A stretch of DNA of 64,000 bases from Erysipelotrichaceae bacterium. Its GTDB lineage: Bacteria > Bacillota_I > Bacilli_A > Erysipelotrichales > Erysipelotrichaceae. The position numbers were made by a program, and so were the translations under genes. Below, one piece after another: positions 28,626 through 36,743 of the stretch. Where the stretch lies: positions 1-64,000 of the forward strand of contig JAFRKA010000018.1 in the NCBI GenBank assembly GCA_017432005.1, read 5' to 3'. How positions within the stretch are numbered: position 1 is the stretch's first letter; each line of letters begins with the position of its first letter. A model generated the notes under the pieces. The model did no database searches. It was not told the DNA's origin and saw nothing but the letters and a program-made list of their open reading frames with translations.

Positions 28626-29476
28626 CGTTTCACCTGCTCAGCGATCTCTTTCGCAATGACGTCTAGTGTTCGTGCCTGCTTGGACAGTTTAAAACCATTT
28701 TCGATCAGAGCGTTGCGGAAAGTGACGATCTGCGGTTCCAGCAGATCATATTCCGCAAGCTTCTGCCTGTCACAGAACAGATCGAAAGTCGGTCCGTGAT
28801 ATTTAATCTTGCCATGAGAGAGCACTACGGTCTCTTCACAGTAGTTATAGACCATCTCATTGTCATGTGAGACGATGATGATCGTCTTGTTCATTTCTTT
28901 ATTGAGCGATACGAACAGCGCGATCATCTCTTTGGCGCCGTGAGGATCCAATCCGGCTGTCGGTTCATCCAGGACGATGATCTTCGGATCACAGGCAATG
29001 ATGCCGGCGATCGCTACACGACGTTTCTGACCGCCTGAAAGTTCAAGAGGTGAAGCTTCAAAAAGATCTTCACTGATGTTTACCAGCTTCAGAGCCTCAG
29101 CAGCTCTTCTTTTAGCTTCATCGATAGAATAACCAAAATTGAGTGGACCAAAAGCGACGTCCTTGATGACGGTCTCTTCGAAAAGCTGGTACTCCGAAAA
29201 CTGGAAGACCAGTCCGACATCTTTCCTTAACGGTTTAAGAAAACGCTGTTTCTGTCCGGCAACGATGTTGTAGTCAAGGATCTGCAGACTGCCTTCATCC
29301 GGAAGCAGAAGTGCATTGAGATGCTCGACCAGCGTAGATTTGCCAGACCCCGTCTCACCGATAATGGCCGTGATGATGCCTTCTTTGATATCCAGATTGA
29401 TATCATCAAGAGCCTTATGGGCATAAGGCATATCCTTGTTGTAGATATAACTTAATGATCTGAACGATATCGGCAT
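28622..29476 (-). CDS. ecfA2: ECF transporter ATPase EcfA2
   Basis: One of the paired ATPases that power vitamin and metal uptake. 284 residues. Walker A GETGSGKST near 41, Q-loop FQFSEYQLFEETV, signature LSGGQKRR near 143, Walker B IIVLDEPTAGLDP near 165 and switch His ISHD-type (VSHD). The FQF-SEYQLF stretch is typical of EcfA2. The start lies 25 nt inside the ecfA1 reading frame, implying coupled translation. Confidence 0.94.
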   Translation of the reverse strand: MPISFRSLSYIYNKDMPYAHKALDDINLDIKEGIITAIIGETGSGKSTLVEHLNALLLPDEGSLQILDYNIVAGQKQRFLKPLRKDVGLVFQFSEYQLFEETVIKDVAFGPLNFGYSIDEAKRRAAEALKLVNISEDLFEASPLELSGGQKRRVAIAGIIACDPKIIVLDEPTAGLDPHGAKEMIALFVSLNKEMNKTIIIVSHDNEMVYNYCEETVVLSHGKIKYHGPTFDLFCDRQKLAEYDLLEPQIVTFRNALIENGFKLSKQARTLDVIAKEIAEQVKR

Positions 29477-30276
29477 AACTCAGCCACCATCCCTTCCAGA
29501 TCATGAGCTTTAAGCTTGATCTTGTTTTTCGCAAAGACTTCTCTGACCAGTTCGACGAACGGTACATCAAGATCGATCTTACGCAGCTTCTCCGCATCCG
29601 CAAAGACCTTCTGCGGCTTGTCATGCATGAAAAGCTTTCCTTTATTCAGAACGATGCAGTCATCAGACTGCAGTACTTCTTCTATATCATGAGTGATGGA
29701 GATGATCGTGATCGTATCATCACCGGCCAGATCATACATCAGTTTCTTGATCTCTTTCTTTCCCTTCGGGTCCAGCATCGAAGTAGCTTCATCAAAAATA
29801 ATGATATCCGGCTTCATGGCCAGGATACCGGCTATCGCTACCCTCTGCTTCTGACCGCCCGAAAGATTCTGCGGTTCATAGTCAAGATATTCCGTAAGAC
29901 CGACTTTTTCCGCATATTCCCCGATGATCCCTTCCATATCGGCGCTTTCCACCTGCTTGTTTTCCAGACCGAAAGCGATATCGTCTTTGACGGTTGAACC
30001 GATGAACTGATTGTCAGGATTCTGGAAGACGATGCCCAGTCTCTTTCTGATGGCCGAGATATTCTGTTCGTTGACTTCCAGTCCGTCGATCAGGATACTG
30101 CCATTTTTGACCGGCAGCAGTCCGGTGATCAGTTTGGCCAGCGTCGATTTGCCTGAACCGTTGTGACCGATGATCGTGACATAGGAACCCTTCTCAATAT
30201 CAAAAGTGATACCATCAACTGCTTTACGGGTATCATTGTAGGAATAATCAACGTTTTTGATCTCGATCAGACTCAT
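29452..30276 (-). CDS. ecfA1: ECF transporter ATPase EcfA1
   Basis: Partner ATPase of EcfA2. 274 residues. Walker A GHNGSGKST near 38, Q-loop FQNPDNQFIGSTVKDDIAFG typical of EcfA1, signature LSGGQKQR, Walker B IIFDEATSMLDP and switch His ITHD. First gene of its operon. No Shine-Dalgarno; a TATAAA or TATTAT -10 lies about 11-15 nt before the ATG, so the leader would be only a few nucleotides. Confidence 0.94.
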   Translation of the reverse strand: MSLIEIKNVDYSYNDTRKAVDGITFDIEKGSYVTIIGHNGSGKSTLAKLITGLLPVKNGSILIDGLEVNEQNISAIRKRLGIVFQNPDNQFIGSTVKDDIAFGLENKQVESADMEGIIGEYAEKVGLTEYLDYEPQNLSGGQKQRVAIAGILAMKPDIIIFDEATSMLDPKGKKEIKKLMYDLAGDDTITIISITHDIEEVLQSDDCIVLNKGKLFMHDKPQKVFADAEKLRKIDLDVPFVELVREVFAKNKIKLKAHDLEGMVAELCRYRSDH

Positions 30277-30304
30277 TACTAATTGATTTTATAATATTTC
30301 AGAT

Positions 30305-30331
30305 AAAAAAGCACTGCTAACTGAGCAGCGC
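30305..30331 (-). terminator. Terminator of the DUF1893 gene
   Basis: On the minus strand the stem GCGCTGCT / AGCAGTGC (one G-T pair) with a 5-nt loop is followed by T6. It includes the DUF1893 stop codon and separates this gene from ecfA1. Confidence 0.75.
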
Positions 30332-30715
30332 CAGCTTTCTGTTCAAAGCTTCATATGCTTCATGAAGATCATCCAGATGCTTGACCGTCATCTCCATCGG
30401 GCACATTCCGTCCCCTTTGCGGTTGATTATATATTCCACCAGTTCATCGTAATGATAAGGTATGCCGTATTTCTCAAAGATCTCCTGACCGGCTTTCGAC
30501 AGTGTTACCGTATATACTTCCTTTACGCCCGACAGACACAGAAGCATGGCTGAAGCCTTGCCGATGAGCTTATCGGCTACGATGAGGTCCCTGAAATAAT
30601 AAAGATCCTCATTCATCTTTGAAATCACCGGCTTGATGCCTCTTTCAGATGAGTGATAACCATTGGAAGCGACCAGTGAATAGTTATTATCAAGCAATTC
30701 TTTTTTAATATTCAT
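30317..30715 (-). CDS. DUF1893 protein (TM1506-like)
   Basis: About 132 residues, close to the family length. Matches the DUF1893 pattern: SERGIKPVISKM near 25, VADKLIGKASAMLL near 47-60, SGVKEVYTVTLSKAG and the terminal signature NRKGDGMCPME near 100 with its conserved Cys. The family has a cytidine-deaminase-like fold, but its reaction is not established. ATG 30715 is chosen over a GTG at 30730 because TACAAT ends exactly 6 nt before the ATG; no Shine-Dalgarno, so leaderless. Divergent from fba. Confidence 0.8.
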   Translation of the reverse strand: MNIKKELLDNNYSLVASNGYHSSERGIKPVISKMNEDLYYFRDLIVADKLIGKASAMLLCLSGVKEVYTVTLSKAGQEIFEKYGIPYHYDELVEYIINRKGDGMCPMEMTVKHLDDLHEAYEALNRKLALLS

Positions 30716-30721
30716 ATATCC

Positions 30722-30748
30722 ATTGTACACTACTTTTTGCGCTATAAT
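30722..30748. promoter_or_regulatory. Overlapping divergent promoters of the DUF1893 gene and fba
   Basis: Minus strand: -10 TACAAT (30727-30722), 6 nt before the DUF1893 ATG. Plus strand: -10 TATAAT (30743-30748), followed by AAGGAG and the fba ATG. The bases of the minus -10 fall where the fba -35 region would be, so the two promoters probably compete. Confidence 0.6.
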
Positions 30749-30775
30749 AGAAACTAGATAAGGAGAGAATAATAC

Positions 30776-31741
30776 ATGCCATTAGTAACATCAAAAGAAA
30801 TGTTTGAAAAGGCCTATAACGGCGGTTACGCTATCGGTGCTTTCAACGTTAACAACATGGAGATCATTCAGGGTATCACTGAAGCTGCCAAAGAATGCAA
30901 TGCTCCGGTCATCCTCCAGGTTTCCAAAGGCGCCAGAGCCTATGCCAACAGGACATATCTGATCAAGCTGGTAGAAGCTGCCTGCATCGAGACCGGTCTG
31001 CCGATCGTTCTGCATCTGGACCATGGTGATACATTCGAGACCTGCAAATCATGCATCGATGACGGTTTCACTTCCGTCATGATCGACTGCTCATCAAAAC
31101 CATTCGATGAGAACGTTGCCATCACCAAACAGGTAGTTGATTATGCTCATGCACACGGTGTCGTCGTTGAAGCTGAATTAGGTACACTGGCTGGTGTTGA
31201 AGATGAAGTTCAGGTATCTGCTGAAGATTCATCCTACACAAGACCTGAAGATGTCGAAGAATTCGTCAGAAGGACAGGATGTGACTCACTGGCGATCGCC
31301 ATCGGTACTTCTCACGGTGCCTACAAGTTCAAACCAGAACAGTGCACCAGAAATGAGGAAGGTATCCTCGTTCCGCCACCACTCAGATTCGACATCCTCG
31401 AAGATGTATCAAGAAGACTTCCGGGCTTCCCGATCGTTCTGCACGGTTCATCATCTGTTCCGCAGGAATATGTCAAGATGATCAATGAGAACGGCGGCAA
31501 CATGCCTGATGCCGTAGGCGTTCCTGAGTCTCAGCTCAGAGAAGCTGCAAAACTGGCTGTCTGCAAGATCAATATCGACTCTGACCTGCGTCTGGCCATG
31601 ACCGGTACGATCCGTCAGTTCTTCAATGAACATCCTGAGAAGTTCGACCCGAGAGAATATCTCAAGCCGGCAAGAGAGAACATCAAGCAGCTCGTAAAGC
31701 ATAAGATCATTGATGTCTTAGGCTGCGACAATAAGATCTAA
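30776..31741 (+). CDS. fba: Class II fructose-1,6-bisphosphate aldolase
   Basis: Zinc-dependent cleavage of fructose-1,6-bisphosphate to the two triose phosphates in glycolysis. 321 residues. GAFNVNNMEIIQGI near 22, the zinc/catalytic HLDHGDTFE near 81-89, AELGTLAGVED near 135, and the phosphate-binding SHGAYK and VLHGSSS regions. AAGGAGAG lies 9 nt before the ATG. Codon choice is strongly biased and regular, fitting high expression. Single gene with its own promoter and terminator. Confidence 0.96.
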   Translation: MPLVTSKEMFEKAYNGGYAIGAFNVNNMEIIQGITEAAKECNAPVILQVSKGARAYANRTYLIKLVEAACIETGLPIVLHLDHGDTFETCKSCIDDGFTSVMIDCSSKPFDENVAITKQVVDYAHAHGVVVEAELGTLAGVEDEVQVSAEDSSYTRPEDVEEFVRRTGCDSLAIAIGTSHGAYKFKPEQCTRNEEGILVPPPLRFDILEDVSRRLPGFPIVLHGSSSVPQEYVKMINENGGNMPDAVGVPESQLREAAKLAVCKINIDSDLRLAMTGTIRQFFNEHPEKFDPREYLKPARENIKQLVKHKIIDVLGCDNKI

Positions 31742-31750
31742 ATAACAGAT

Positions 31751-31783
31751 AACGGTGATCATCAGATCACCGTTTCTTTTTTT
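31751..31783 (+). terminator. Terminator of fba
   Basis: Perfect 9-bp stem AACGGTGAT / ATCACCGTT, loop CATCAG, followed by TCTTTTTTT on the plus strand. The convergent ispF ends at the edge of its T-run. Confidence 0.92.
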
Positions 31784-32258
31784 ATTTCTTCTTTTCGATC
31801 AGACAGACGCTTTCGGCCATGGCTCCTTCGCCTCTGCCGATAAAGCCCATTCCCTCACCGCATGTCGCCTTGACGTTGATACGATCTTCTTCGCAATGAA
31901 GATGTTCTGCGATGTTATGTCTCATCTCATCGATATAGGGAGCCATTTTAGGTTTCTCGATGACGATCAGGGAATCGATGTTCACGACCTCATACCCGTT
32001 CTCTTCCATCATCTCATAAGTCTTATCGAGAAGGATCAGTGAAGAGATATCCTTGAATTCAGGACTCTTATCGGAAAAATGCGTTCCGATATCTCTTTTG
32101 CCCATGGCACCGATCAATGATTCGATGATCGCGTGTAATAGCACGTCCGCATCAGAATGACCCAGCAGTCCTTTCTCATAAGGAATCTTCACCCCACCGA
32201 TGATCAGATCTCTGCCTTTGACCAGGCGATGCACATCTTTGGATTGCCCTATTCTCAT
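31782..32258 (-). CDS. ispF: 2-C-methyl-D-erythritol 2,4-cyclodiphosphate synthase
   Basis: MEP-pathway enzyme of isoprenoid precursor synthesis. 158 residues. Metal ligands Asp and His of the N-terminal DVH are present, as is GLLGHSDADVLLHAI (third ligand His near 43) and the C-terminal GEGMGFIGRGEG. The usual GHGYDVH reads GQSKDVH here, two changes next to conserved ligands. It overlaps the HAD gene by 4 nt. No other MEP gene is in the window. Confidence 0.94.
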   Translation of the reverse strand: MRIGQSKDVHRLVKGRDLIIGGVKIPYEKGLLGHSDADVLLHAIIESLIGAMGKRDIGTHFSDKSPEFKDISSLILLDKTYEMMEENGYEVVNIDSLIVIEKPKMAPYIDEMRHNIAEHLHCEEDRINVKATCGEGMGFIGRGEGAMAESVCLIEKKK

Positions 32259-32887
32259 GTCAGTTTCACCTCTCTTATATCATCAACGACTTTATCGTAA
32301 TTCTCACACAGGATCTCTTTAGCCTGATGTCCACCGGATACCAGTACACAGTCGATGCCCATCGCTTCAGCAGTCTCCACATCATGCAGGGTATCACCGA
32401 TCATCAGACAGTCTTTGGGATCTTTTCCTTGCATCCACTTGATCGCGATATCGACTTTTGATTTCGCATAGATGTTTCCGATACCGAGTACTTCATCAAA
32501 ATACTCGCCGATCTTCAGTTCCTCCAGCTGTTCTTTGAGCGTTTCAAGGCTTGAAGCACTAAGAAGGATGTTTCTGTTTCCAAACTCATGACTCTTCTTC
32601 AAAACTTCGATGACTCCGTCATATACGCGATATTCATCTTTCAGAGCTCTGTAATTGTCATACCAGTATTTTCCGATTTCTTCATAGGAATTGACTGACC
32701 AGTCAAAACCGACTTTCTCATAGTATTTCTGGACCGGAAAAGTGAAGATATGCAGATACTCATCCAATGTCAGAGGACCTCTGTCTAAGCCGAAATGTGC
32801 GATCGTCCTGTTTTCTGCTTCCAGACATACCGCAACATCATCGAGAACTGTTCCGTTAAAATCGAAGATCAGGTATTTCACATTCAT
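32255..32887 (-). CDS. HAD-family hydrolase (phosphoglycolate phosphatase-like)
   Basis: 210 residues. HAD motif I DFNGT near 9-13 (DFNGT rather than DFDGT), a helical cap, motif II LLSASS near 103, and motif IV MIGDTLHDVETAEAMG near 160 with a Lys upstream. Substrate not predictable. Two starts are possible: ATG 32887, or GTG 32881 giving MKYLIFDFNGT. A TATAAT ends 1 nt before the ATG and 7 nt before the GTG, so if transcription starts there the GTG is the true, leaderless start. Overlaps ispF by 4 nt. Confidence 0.85.
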   Translation of the reverse strand: MNVKYLIFDFNGTVLDDVAVCLEAENRTIAHFGLDRGPLTLDEYLHIFTFPVQKYYEKVGFDWSVNSYEEIGKYWYDNYRALKDEYRVYDGVIEVLKKSHEFGNRNILLSASSLETLKEQLEELKIGEYFDEVLGIGNIYAKSKVDIAIKWMQGKDPKDCLMIGDTLHDVETAEAMGIDCVLVSGGHQAKEILCENYDKVVDDIREVKLT

Positions 32888-32888
32888 A

Positions 32889-32918
32889 ATTATACAAAAA
32901 AAGACTCTTTCGAGTCTT
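32889..32918 (-). terminator. rpoE terminator with the next promoter in its T-run
   Basis: On the minus strand the 7-bp stem AAGACTC / GAGTCTT with a GAAA loop is followed by T7, then at once by GTATAAT (TATAAT at 32894-32889), the -10 of the HAD-ispF operon. The rpoE stop codon overlaps the first stem base. Confidence 0.88.
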
Positions 32919-33232
32919 CAGTATTCATCGTTGTCGTGAACAGTCTCCGGTTCTTCCTCGTCTTCTTCGGTCTCATCTTCGCCGAGCTCGATCTCCGAAA
33001 GATCGACATGCGATTCTTCGTATTTGCGTCTTTCGATCAGATCCCATTTGTTATCCTTCAGGGAAGCAAAACGGGAATCAAGAGTCAGGTCAGAGTAGAA
33101 CTGTGCGATATTATCCGAGGAAACACCGCAGATCTTGGATACATCTTCCCAGAGCTTAGAAAAATGAACAGCGCGCTTCTTCTTTGAAAGCACATCATAA
33201 GCGACATCTGTCATCGATTTAGCACTTGCCAT
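32918..33232 (-). CDS. rpoE: RNA polymerase delta subunit
   Basis: Gram-positive RNAP subunit that speeds polymerase recycling and tunes promoter sensitivity to the initiating NTP. 104 residues, shorter than Bacillus (about 170). N-terminal HARE-HTH domain (about 1-70: MTDVAYDVLSKKKRAVHFSKLW, DSRFASLKDNKWDL) and a very acidic tail (about 75-104). GAGGAG precedes the ATG. Follows the DUF1934-like gene by 6 nt and ends in a strong terminator. Confidence 0.9.
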   Translation of the reverse strand: MASAKSMTDVAYDVLSKKKRAVHFSKLWEDVSKICGVSSDNIAQFYSDLTLDSRFASLKDNKWDLIERRKYEESHVDLSEIELGEDETEEDEEEPETVHDNDEY

Positions 33233-33238
33233 AACGCT

Positions 33239-33586
33239 TTAATTCTCCTCGTAATACTTTATTGTGATTGTCCTTTCCTCATCATCGATGAGGTAGCGCA
33301 TTACTAATATATCACTATATTTTTTAAAATCAACCACTTTCACATCAATTTTTATTTTTCCTTCTTCAGTAGATATCAGTGCATAACTGTCGGTATCCAG
33401 ATGCAGTTCCAGCAGGTGGCCAGGACAGCGTCGGAAAAAGCAGATACCGTCATCACTGACTCGCATTTCGCATTGCGCCATATCATGATCGACATAAGAA
33501 AAACAGTATCTGTTTTCAATGTCGTTCACGAGCGTTTCATCGAAGAGGTCCTGTGACGGATTGTGGAGTGATACTGCCGCATTCAT
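33239..33586 (-). CDS. DUF1934/YwiB-like small beta-barrel protein
   Basis: 115 residues, mostly predicted beta strands. The order of alternating strands (CEMRVSDDGICFF, LELHLDTDSYALIS, KIKIDVKVVDF, LVMRYLIDD, TITIKY) resembles the calycin-like DUF1934 family, but this is pattern matching only. It precedes rpoE by 6 nt. No Shine-Dalgarno; TAAAAA ends 8 nt before the ATG with TTGACT 16 bp further up, so the leader would be about 2 nt. Its promoter region is divergent from murD. Confidence 0.6.
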   Translation of the reverse strand: MNAAVSLHNPSQDLFDETLVNDIENRYCFSYVDHDMAQCEMRVSDDGICFFRRCPGHLLELHLDTDSYALISTEEGKIKIDVKVVDFKKYSDILVMRYLIDDEERTITIKYYEEN

Positions 33587-33632
33587 TGAAGATATTTTTA
33601 CTCATTCAATTTAATAAGTCAATAATAAATGA

Positions 33633-33638
33633 TAAAAT
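33633..33638 (+). promoter_or_regulatory. -10 element of murD-murI
   Basis: TAAAAT with an extended TGA in front (33630-33632), ending 6 nt before the murD ATG. That puts +1 on the start codon. Confidence 0.55.
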
Positions 33639-33644
33639 GAGGGC

Positions 33645-34982
33645 ATGGATTACAGAAACAAGAAAGTACTGGTCATCGGACTGGCCAGATCGGGAATGGC
33701 TGCCATCAGAGTACTAAACAGGCTCGGTGCAAAAGTATACCTTTCGGAAAGAAAAATGCCGGAAGGTGACGATCTGGAATATCTGAACAGTACCGGTGTG
33801 ACGATATACGACCAGGATATGTCGGTATTTGAAAAAGACTATGACCTGGTGATCAAGAATCCCGGTGTTCCGCCGGTATCAGCGATCGTAAAAAGACTGG
33901 AAGAAAGAAAGATCCCCATCATCACGGAGATCGAACTGGCTTTTGACATCGCAAAACCTCAGCATTACATCGCCATAACTGGCACCAATGGCAAGACGAC
34001 CACGACTACGCTCATGTATGAACTGCTGAAAAGCGCATTTAAAGATAAAGCACTGGTCGGAGGAAACATCGGTACGCCATTATGCGAACTGGTGCTGGAC
34101 CATGACCTCACGCAACAGGAAGGTTATTATATCTCACTGGAGATCTCCAACCATCAGCTGGTTGATATCGACCGCTTCCGTCCGCAGATCGCCGTGATCA
34201 TCAATATGACACCTGATCATCTTGAGACCATGGGTTCGCTTGATGCCTACTACCGTTCCAAAACGGAAGTATATCGCAATATGCGTGATGACGATGTCTT
34301 CCTGCTTAACAGCGATGATGACATCGTTAAACAATACACTGAAAGATATCCGATTAATTGCCGTATCAGGACTTTTTCGCTGGAAAAGAAAGACTGCGAT
34401 ATTTGTATCGCCGATGATCACATCGTAGTCGACGGTGAAAAGATCCTGCCTTTAAAGATGATCCACCTGGTCGGCAGACACAACATCCAGAATGTCATGA
34501 TCGCCGTTGCGGCTGCCAGGATACTCGGTATCAGTAAAGAAGATATCTGTAAGACCGTCGATGAGTTCAAAGGCGTGGAACACAGGATCGAATTCGTCAG
34601 AGAACTAAACGGCGTAAAATACTACAACGATTCCAAAGGTACCAATACCGATGCGACGATCACCGCTCTTGATTCATTTGATAATGGTGTCATCCTGCTG
34701 GTCGGAGGATATGAAAAAGGACTGGATATGACTGAAATGAGAAAACATCTGTCCTGTGTGAAGAAAATCATCGGTTACGGTGCTGCCGGAAAGAGGATCA
34801 GTAATGACCTCGTCAGTGATCCGATCGTCGTGAACGATCTTAAAGAAGCGCTGGATGAAGCCGTGAAGATCGCGGAAGTTGGAGATACTGTTCTGCTGTC
34901 CCCTACCACATCCAGCTTCGATCAGTATTCCGGTTACGAAGAACGCGGAAGACACTTCAAGTCATTGGTCAATGCCTTATGA
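33645..34982 (+). CDS. murD: UDP-N-acetylmuramoylalanine--D-glutamate ligase
   Basis: Adds D-Glu to UDP-MurNAc-L-Ala in cytoplasmic peptidoglycan synthesis. 445 residues. N-terminal Rossmann-like domain (KKVLVIGLARSGMAAIR), P-loop TGTNGKTTTT near 113-122, central MurD signature HRIEFVRELNGVKYYNDSKGTN near 310-332, and C-terminal LLSPTTSSFDQY near 415. Its stop overlaps the murI start (ATGA), so the enzyme that uses D-Glu and the one that makes it are coupled. Predicted leaderless. Confidence 0.96.
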   Translation: MDYRNKKVLVIGLARSGMAAIRVLNRLGAKVYLSERKMPEGDDLEYLNSTGVTIYDQDMSVFEKDYDLVIKNPGVPPVSAIVKRLEERKIPIITEIELAFDIAKPQHYIAITGTNGKTTTTTLMYELLKSAFKDKALVGGNIGTPLCELVLDHDLTQQEGYYISLEISNHQLVDIDRFRPQIAVIINMTPDHLETMGSLDAYYRSKTEVYRNMRDDDVFLLNSDDDIVKQYTERYPINCRIRTFSLEKKDCDICIADDHIVVDGEKILPLKMIHLVGRHNIQNVMIAVAAARILGISKEDICKTVDEFKGVEHRIEFVRELNGVKYYNDSKGTNTDATITALDSFDNGVILLVGGYEKGLDMTEMRKHLSCVKKIIGYGAAGKRISNDLVSDPIVVNDLKEALDEAVKIAEVGDTVLLSPTTSSFDQYSGYEERGRHFKSLVNAL

Positions 34983-35764
34983 AAAAAAGATATATCGGAG
35001 TTTTTGATTCAGGACTGGGCGGACTTACGACCGTCAGAGAGATCGTCAGTGAATTGCCTGATGAAAACATCGTCTTTCTCGGTGATACTTTAAACATGCC
35101 CTACGGATCAAAAACGAAAGAAGAGATCATCGGTTTTACAAAGCATAATATTGAGATGCTTAGAAGATTCGATCTCAAGGCCCTGGTCATTGCCTGCAAT
35201 ACTTCGGATGCCAATGCGCGCATGGAAGTATCTCAAGCATATGATCTGCCGATCTTCGGGGTCATCGGCTCAGCCGTAAAAGAAGCGCTCAGAGTAACTG
35301 AAAATAACAGGATCGGCGTCCTCGCCACCGACCTGACCGTCAGATCCGGAGCATATGAAAAACAGATAAAAGAGCTGAACAGTGATGCTCAGGTATTCCA
35401 GGTCGCTTGTCCTTTACTGGTCCCGCTGATCGAGAAAGGTGAACTGCTCGATGATCGTGATCACCTTGAAGAAGTGCTACGTTCTTATCTGAAAGACCTT
35501 GATGGGAAAAACATCGACACGCTGATCCTTGGCTGTACACATTACGATCTGCTCATGGAGATGACATCCGGGATCATGCCTGGCGTAAAGATCGTCTCCT
35601 CATCGCGCTGTGTCGTTAATGATTTAAAGGATCAGCTGCAGGCTGAAAAAAACTGTGAAGCACCCGCAACAAGAAAATTCTATGTCAGTTCAAAACCGGA
35701 AAGATTCCGCCGGATGGCTTCACAGATAATCAAAGATATCGAAATAGAAAAAATTATCGGATGA
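34979..35764 (+). CDS. murI: Glutamate racemase
   Basis: Interconverts L- and D-glutamate for peptidoglycan. 261 residues. GVFDSGLGGLTTVREI near 7, first catalytic Cys in ACNTSDANAR near 73, second in LGCTHYDLL near 185, and MPYG near 40. Four-base overlap with murD. The stop is within a long palindrome that ends the operon. Confidence 0.96.
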   Translation: MKKRYIGVFDSGLGGLTTVREIVSELPDENIVFLGDTLNMPYGSKTKEEIIGFTKHNIEMLRRFDLKALVIACNTSDANARMEVSQAYDLPIFGVIGSAVKEALRVTENNRIGVLATDLTVRSGAYEKQIKELNSDAQVFQVACPLLVPLIEKGELLDDRDHLEEVLRSYLKDLDGKNIDTLILGCTHYDLLMEMTSGIMPGVKIVSSSRCVVNDLKDQLQAEKNCEAPATRKFYVSSKPERFRRMASQIIKDIEIEKIIG

Positions 35765-35781
35765 ATTCATCCGATAATTTT
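35750..35781. terminator. 32-bp perfect palindrome between murI and the rubrerythrin gene
   Basis: A perfect dyad centred on GAATTC; each arm has 16 bases, with A4 at the left end and T4 at the right. It contains the murI stop and ends 1 nt before the convergent rubrerythrin stop. It should work as a terminator in both directions. Confidence 0.88.
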
Positions 35782-35782
35782 A

Positions 35783-36322
35783 TTAATAATTCTCAGCGTT
35801 TACTTCGAAGTATGACTGCGGATGTGCGCAGGTCGGGCAGATCTCCGGAGCCTTGGTTCCGACTACGATATGACCGCAGTTGCGGCATTCCCAGACTTTG
35901 ACTTCTGATTTCGCAAATACTTCCTGAGCTTCAACATTCTTCAGTAATGCTCTGTAGCGCTCTTCGTGATGTTTTTCGATGGCAGCGACGAGTCTGAACT
36001 TGACAGCCAGTTCCTTGAATCCTTCTTCTTCAGCTGTCTTGGCAAAGCCCTCATACATATCAGTCCACTCATAGTTTTCGCCCTCAGCCGCAGCGTTCAG
36101 GTTCTCAGCTGTAGTGCCGATACCGTCCAGTTCCTTGAACCACAGTTTGGCATGTTCTTTTTCATTGTCGGCGGTCTTAAGGAAGAGTGCAGCGATCTGC
36201 TCATATCCCTCTTTTTTTGCTTTAGATGCAAAATAAGTGTACTTATTCCTTGCCTGAGATTCACCCGCAAAAGCTGCCTGCAGATTCTTCTCTGTCTGTG
36301 TTCCAGCGTATTTGTTAGCCAT
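35783..36322 (-). CDS. rbr: Rubrerythrin
   Basis: Non-haem di-iron NADH peroxidase that detoxifies hydrogen peroxide in anaerobes. 179 residues. Ferritin-like four-helix domain (about 1-140) with [32 protein letters not shown] and [10 protein letters not shown] carrying the Glu/His iron ligands; C-terminal rubredoxin domain with CRNCG near 145 and [12 protein letters not shown] near 162. GGAGGA before the ATG and a TATAAT further upstream; the 170-nt gap to tRNA-Arg holds only this promoter. Confidence 0.96.
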   Translation of the reverse strand: MANKYAGTQTEKNLQAAFAGESQARNKYTYFASKAKKEGYEQIAALFLKTADNEKEHAKLWFKELDGIGTTAENLNAAAEGENYEWTDMYEGFAKTAEEEGFKELAVKFRLVAAIEKHHEERYRALLKNVEAQEVFAKSEVKVWECRNCGHIVVGTKAPEICPTCAHPQSYFEVNAENY

Positions 36323-36495
36323 TGATTTTCCTCCTGTATTATATTTTTATCAAGCTATCTTAAGTATATCATCAAAGCACGCCTTTGGCGTACTGTAATG
36401 CCTCACTTCATACCTGTCATGAACACGGTAATCATCCCTGTTCTTTTCATTCTGTTTCAGCTTAAATTCTTTAATAACCCTGAAAATAAAAAAAA

Positions 36496-36570
36496 TGGCG
36501 GCCCCAACAGGAATCGAACCTGTAACTATCCCTTAGGAGGGGATTGTTTGATCCATTAGACTATGGGGCC
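36496..36570 (-). tRNA. tRNA-Arg (anticodon CCT)
   Basis: Acceptor stem GGCCCCA / TGGGGCC, TPsiC arm GGTTCGAATCC, discriminator G and encoded CCA (36498-36496 on the minus strand). Loop CTCCTAA in stem ATCCC/GGGAT gives anticodon CCT, reading AGG. TATAAT (36585-36580) serves as its -10, and a T8 run follows the CCA. Confidence 0.95.
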
Positions 36571-36579
36571 ACATACCCT

Positions 36580-36619
36580 ATTATACACAAAAAAAAGAAA
36601 ATAGGGCGATGCCCTATTT
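36580..36619 (-). terminator. Terminator of the ABC exporter gene joined to the tRNA-Arg promoter
   Basis: Perfect 9-bp stem AAATAGGGC / GCCCTATTT with a 3-nt loop (36599-36619). On the minus strand a T-rich tract follows and then TATAAT at 36585-36580, the tRNA-Arg -10. The 125 nt between this hairpin and the exporter stop (36620-36743) are AT-rich and show no gene. Confidence 0.85.
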
Positions 36620-36743
36620 ATCTCTTAAAAAGGATAAAAATGAAAAACTTTCTACGTGTATTAATATAATACACAATTGTGAAATATTTGTGAAATATAT
36701 TTCATTTTATGAAAAATTTATACTTTTTATGAAAATACTTTCA

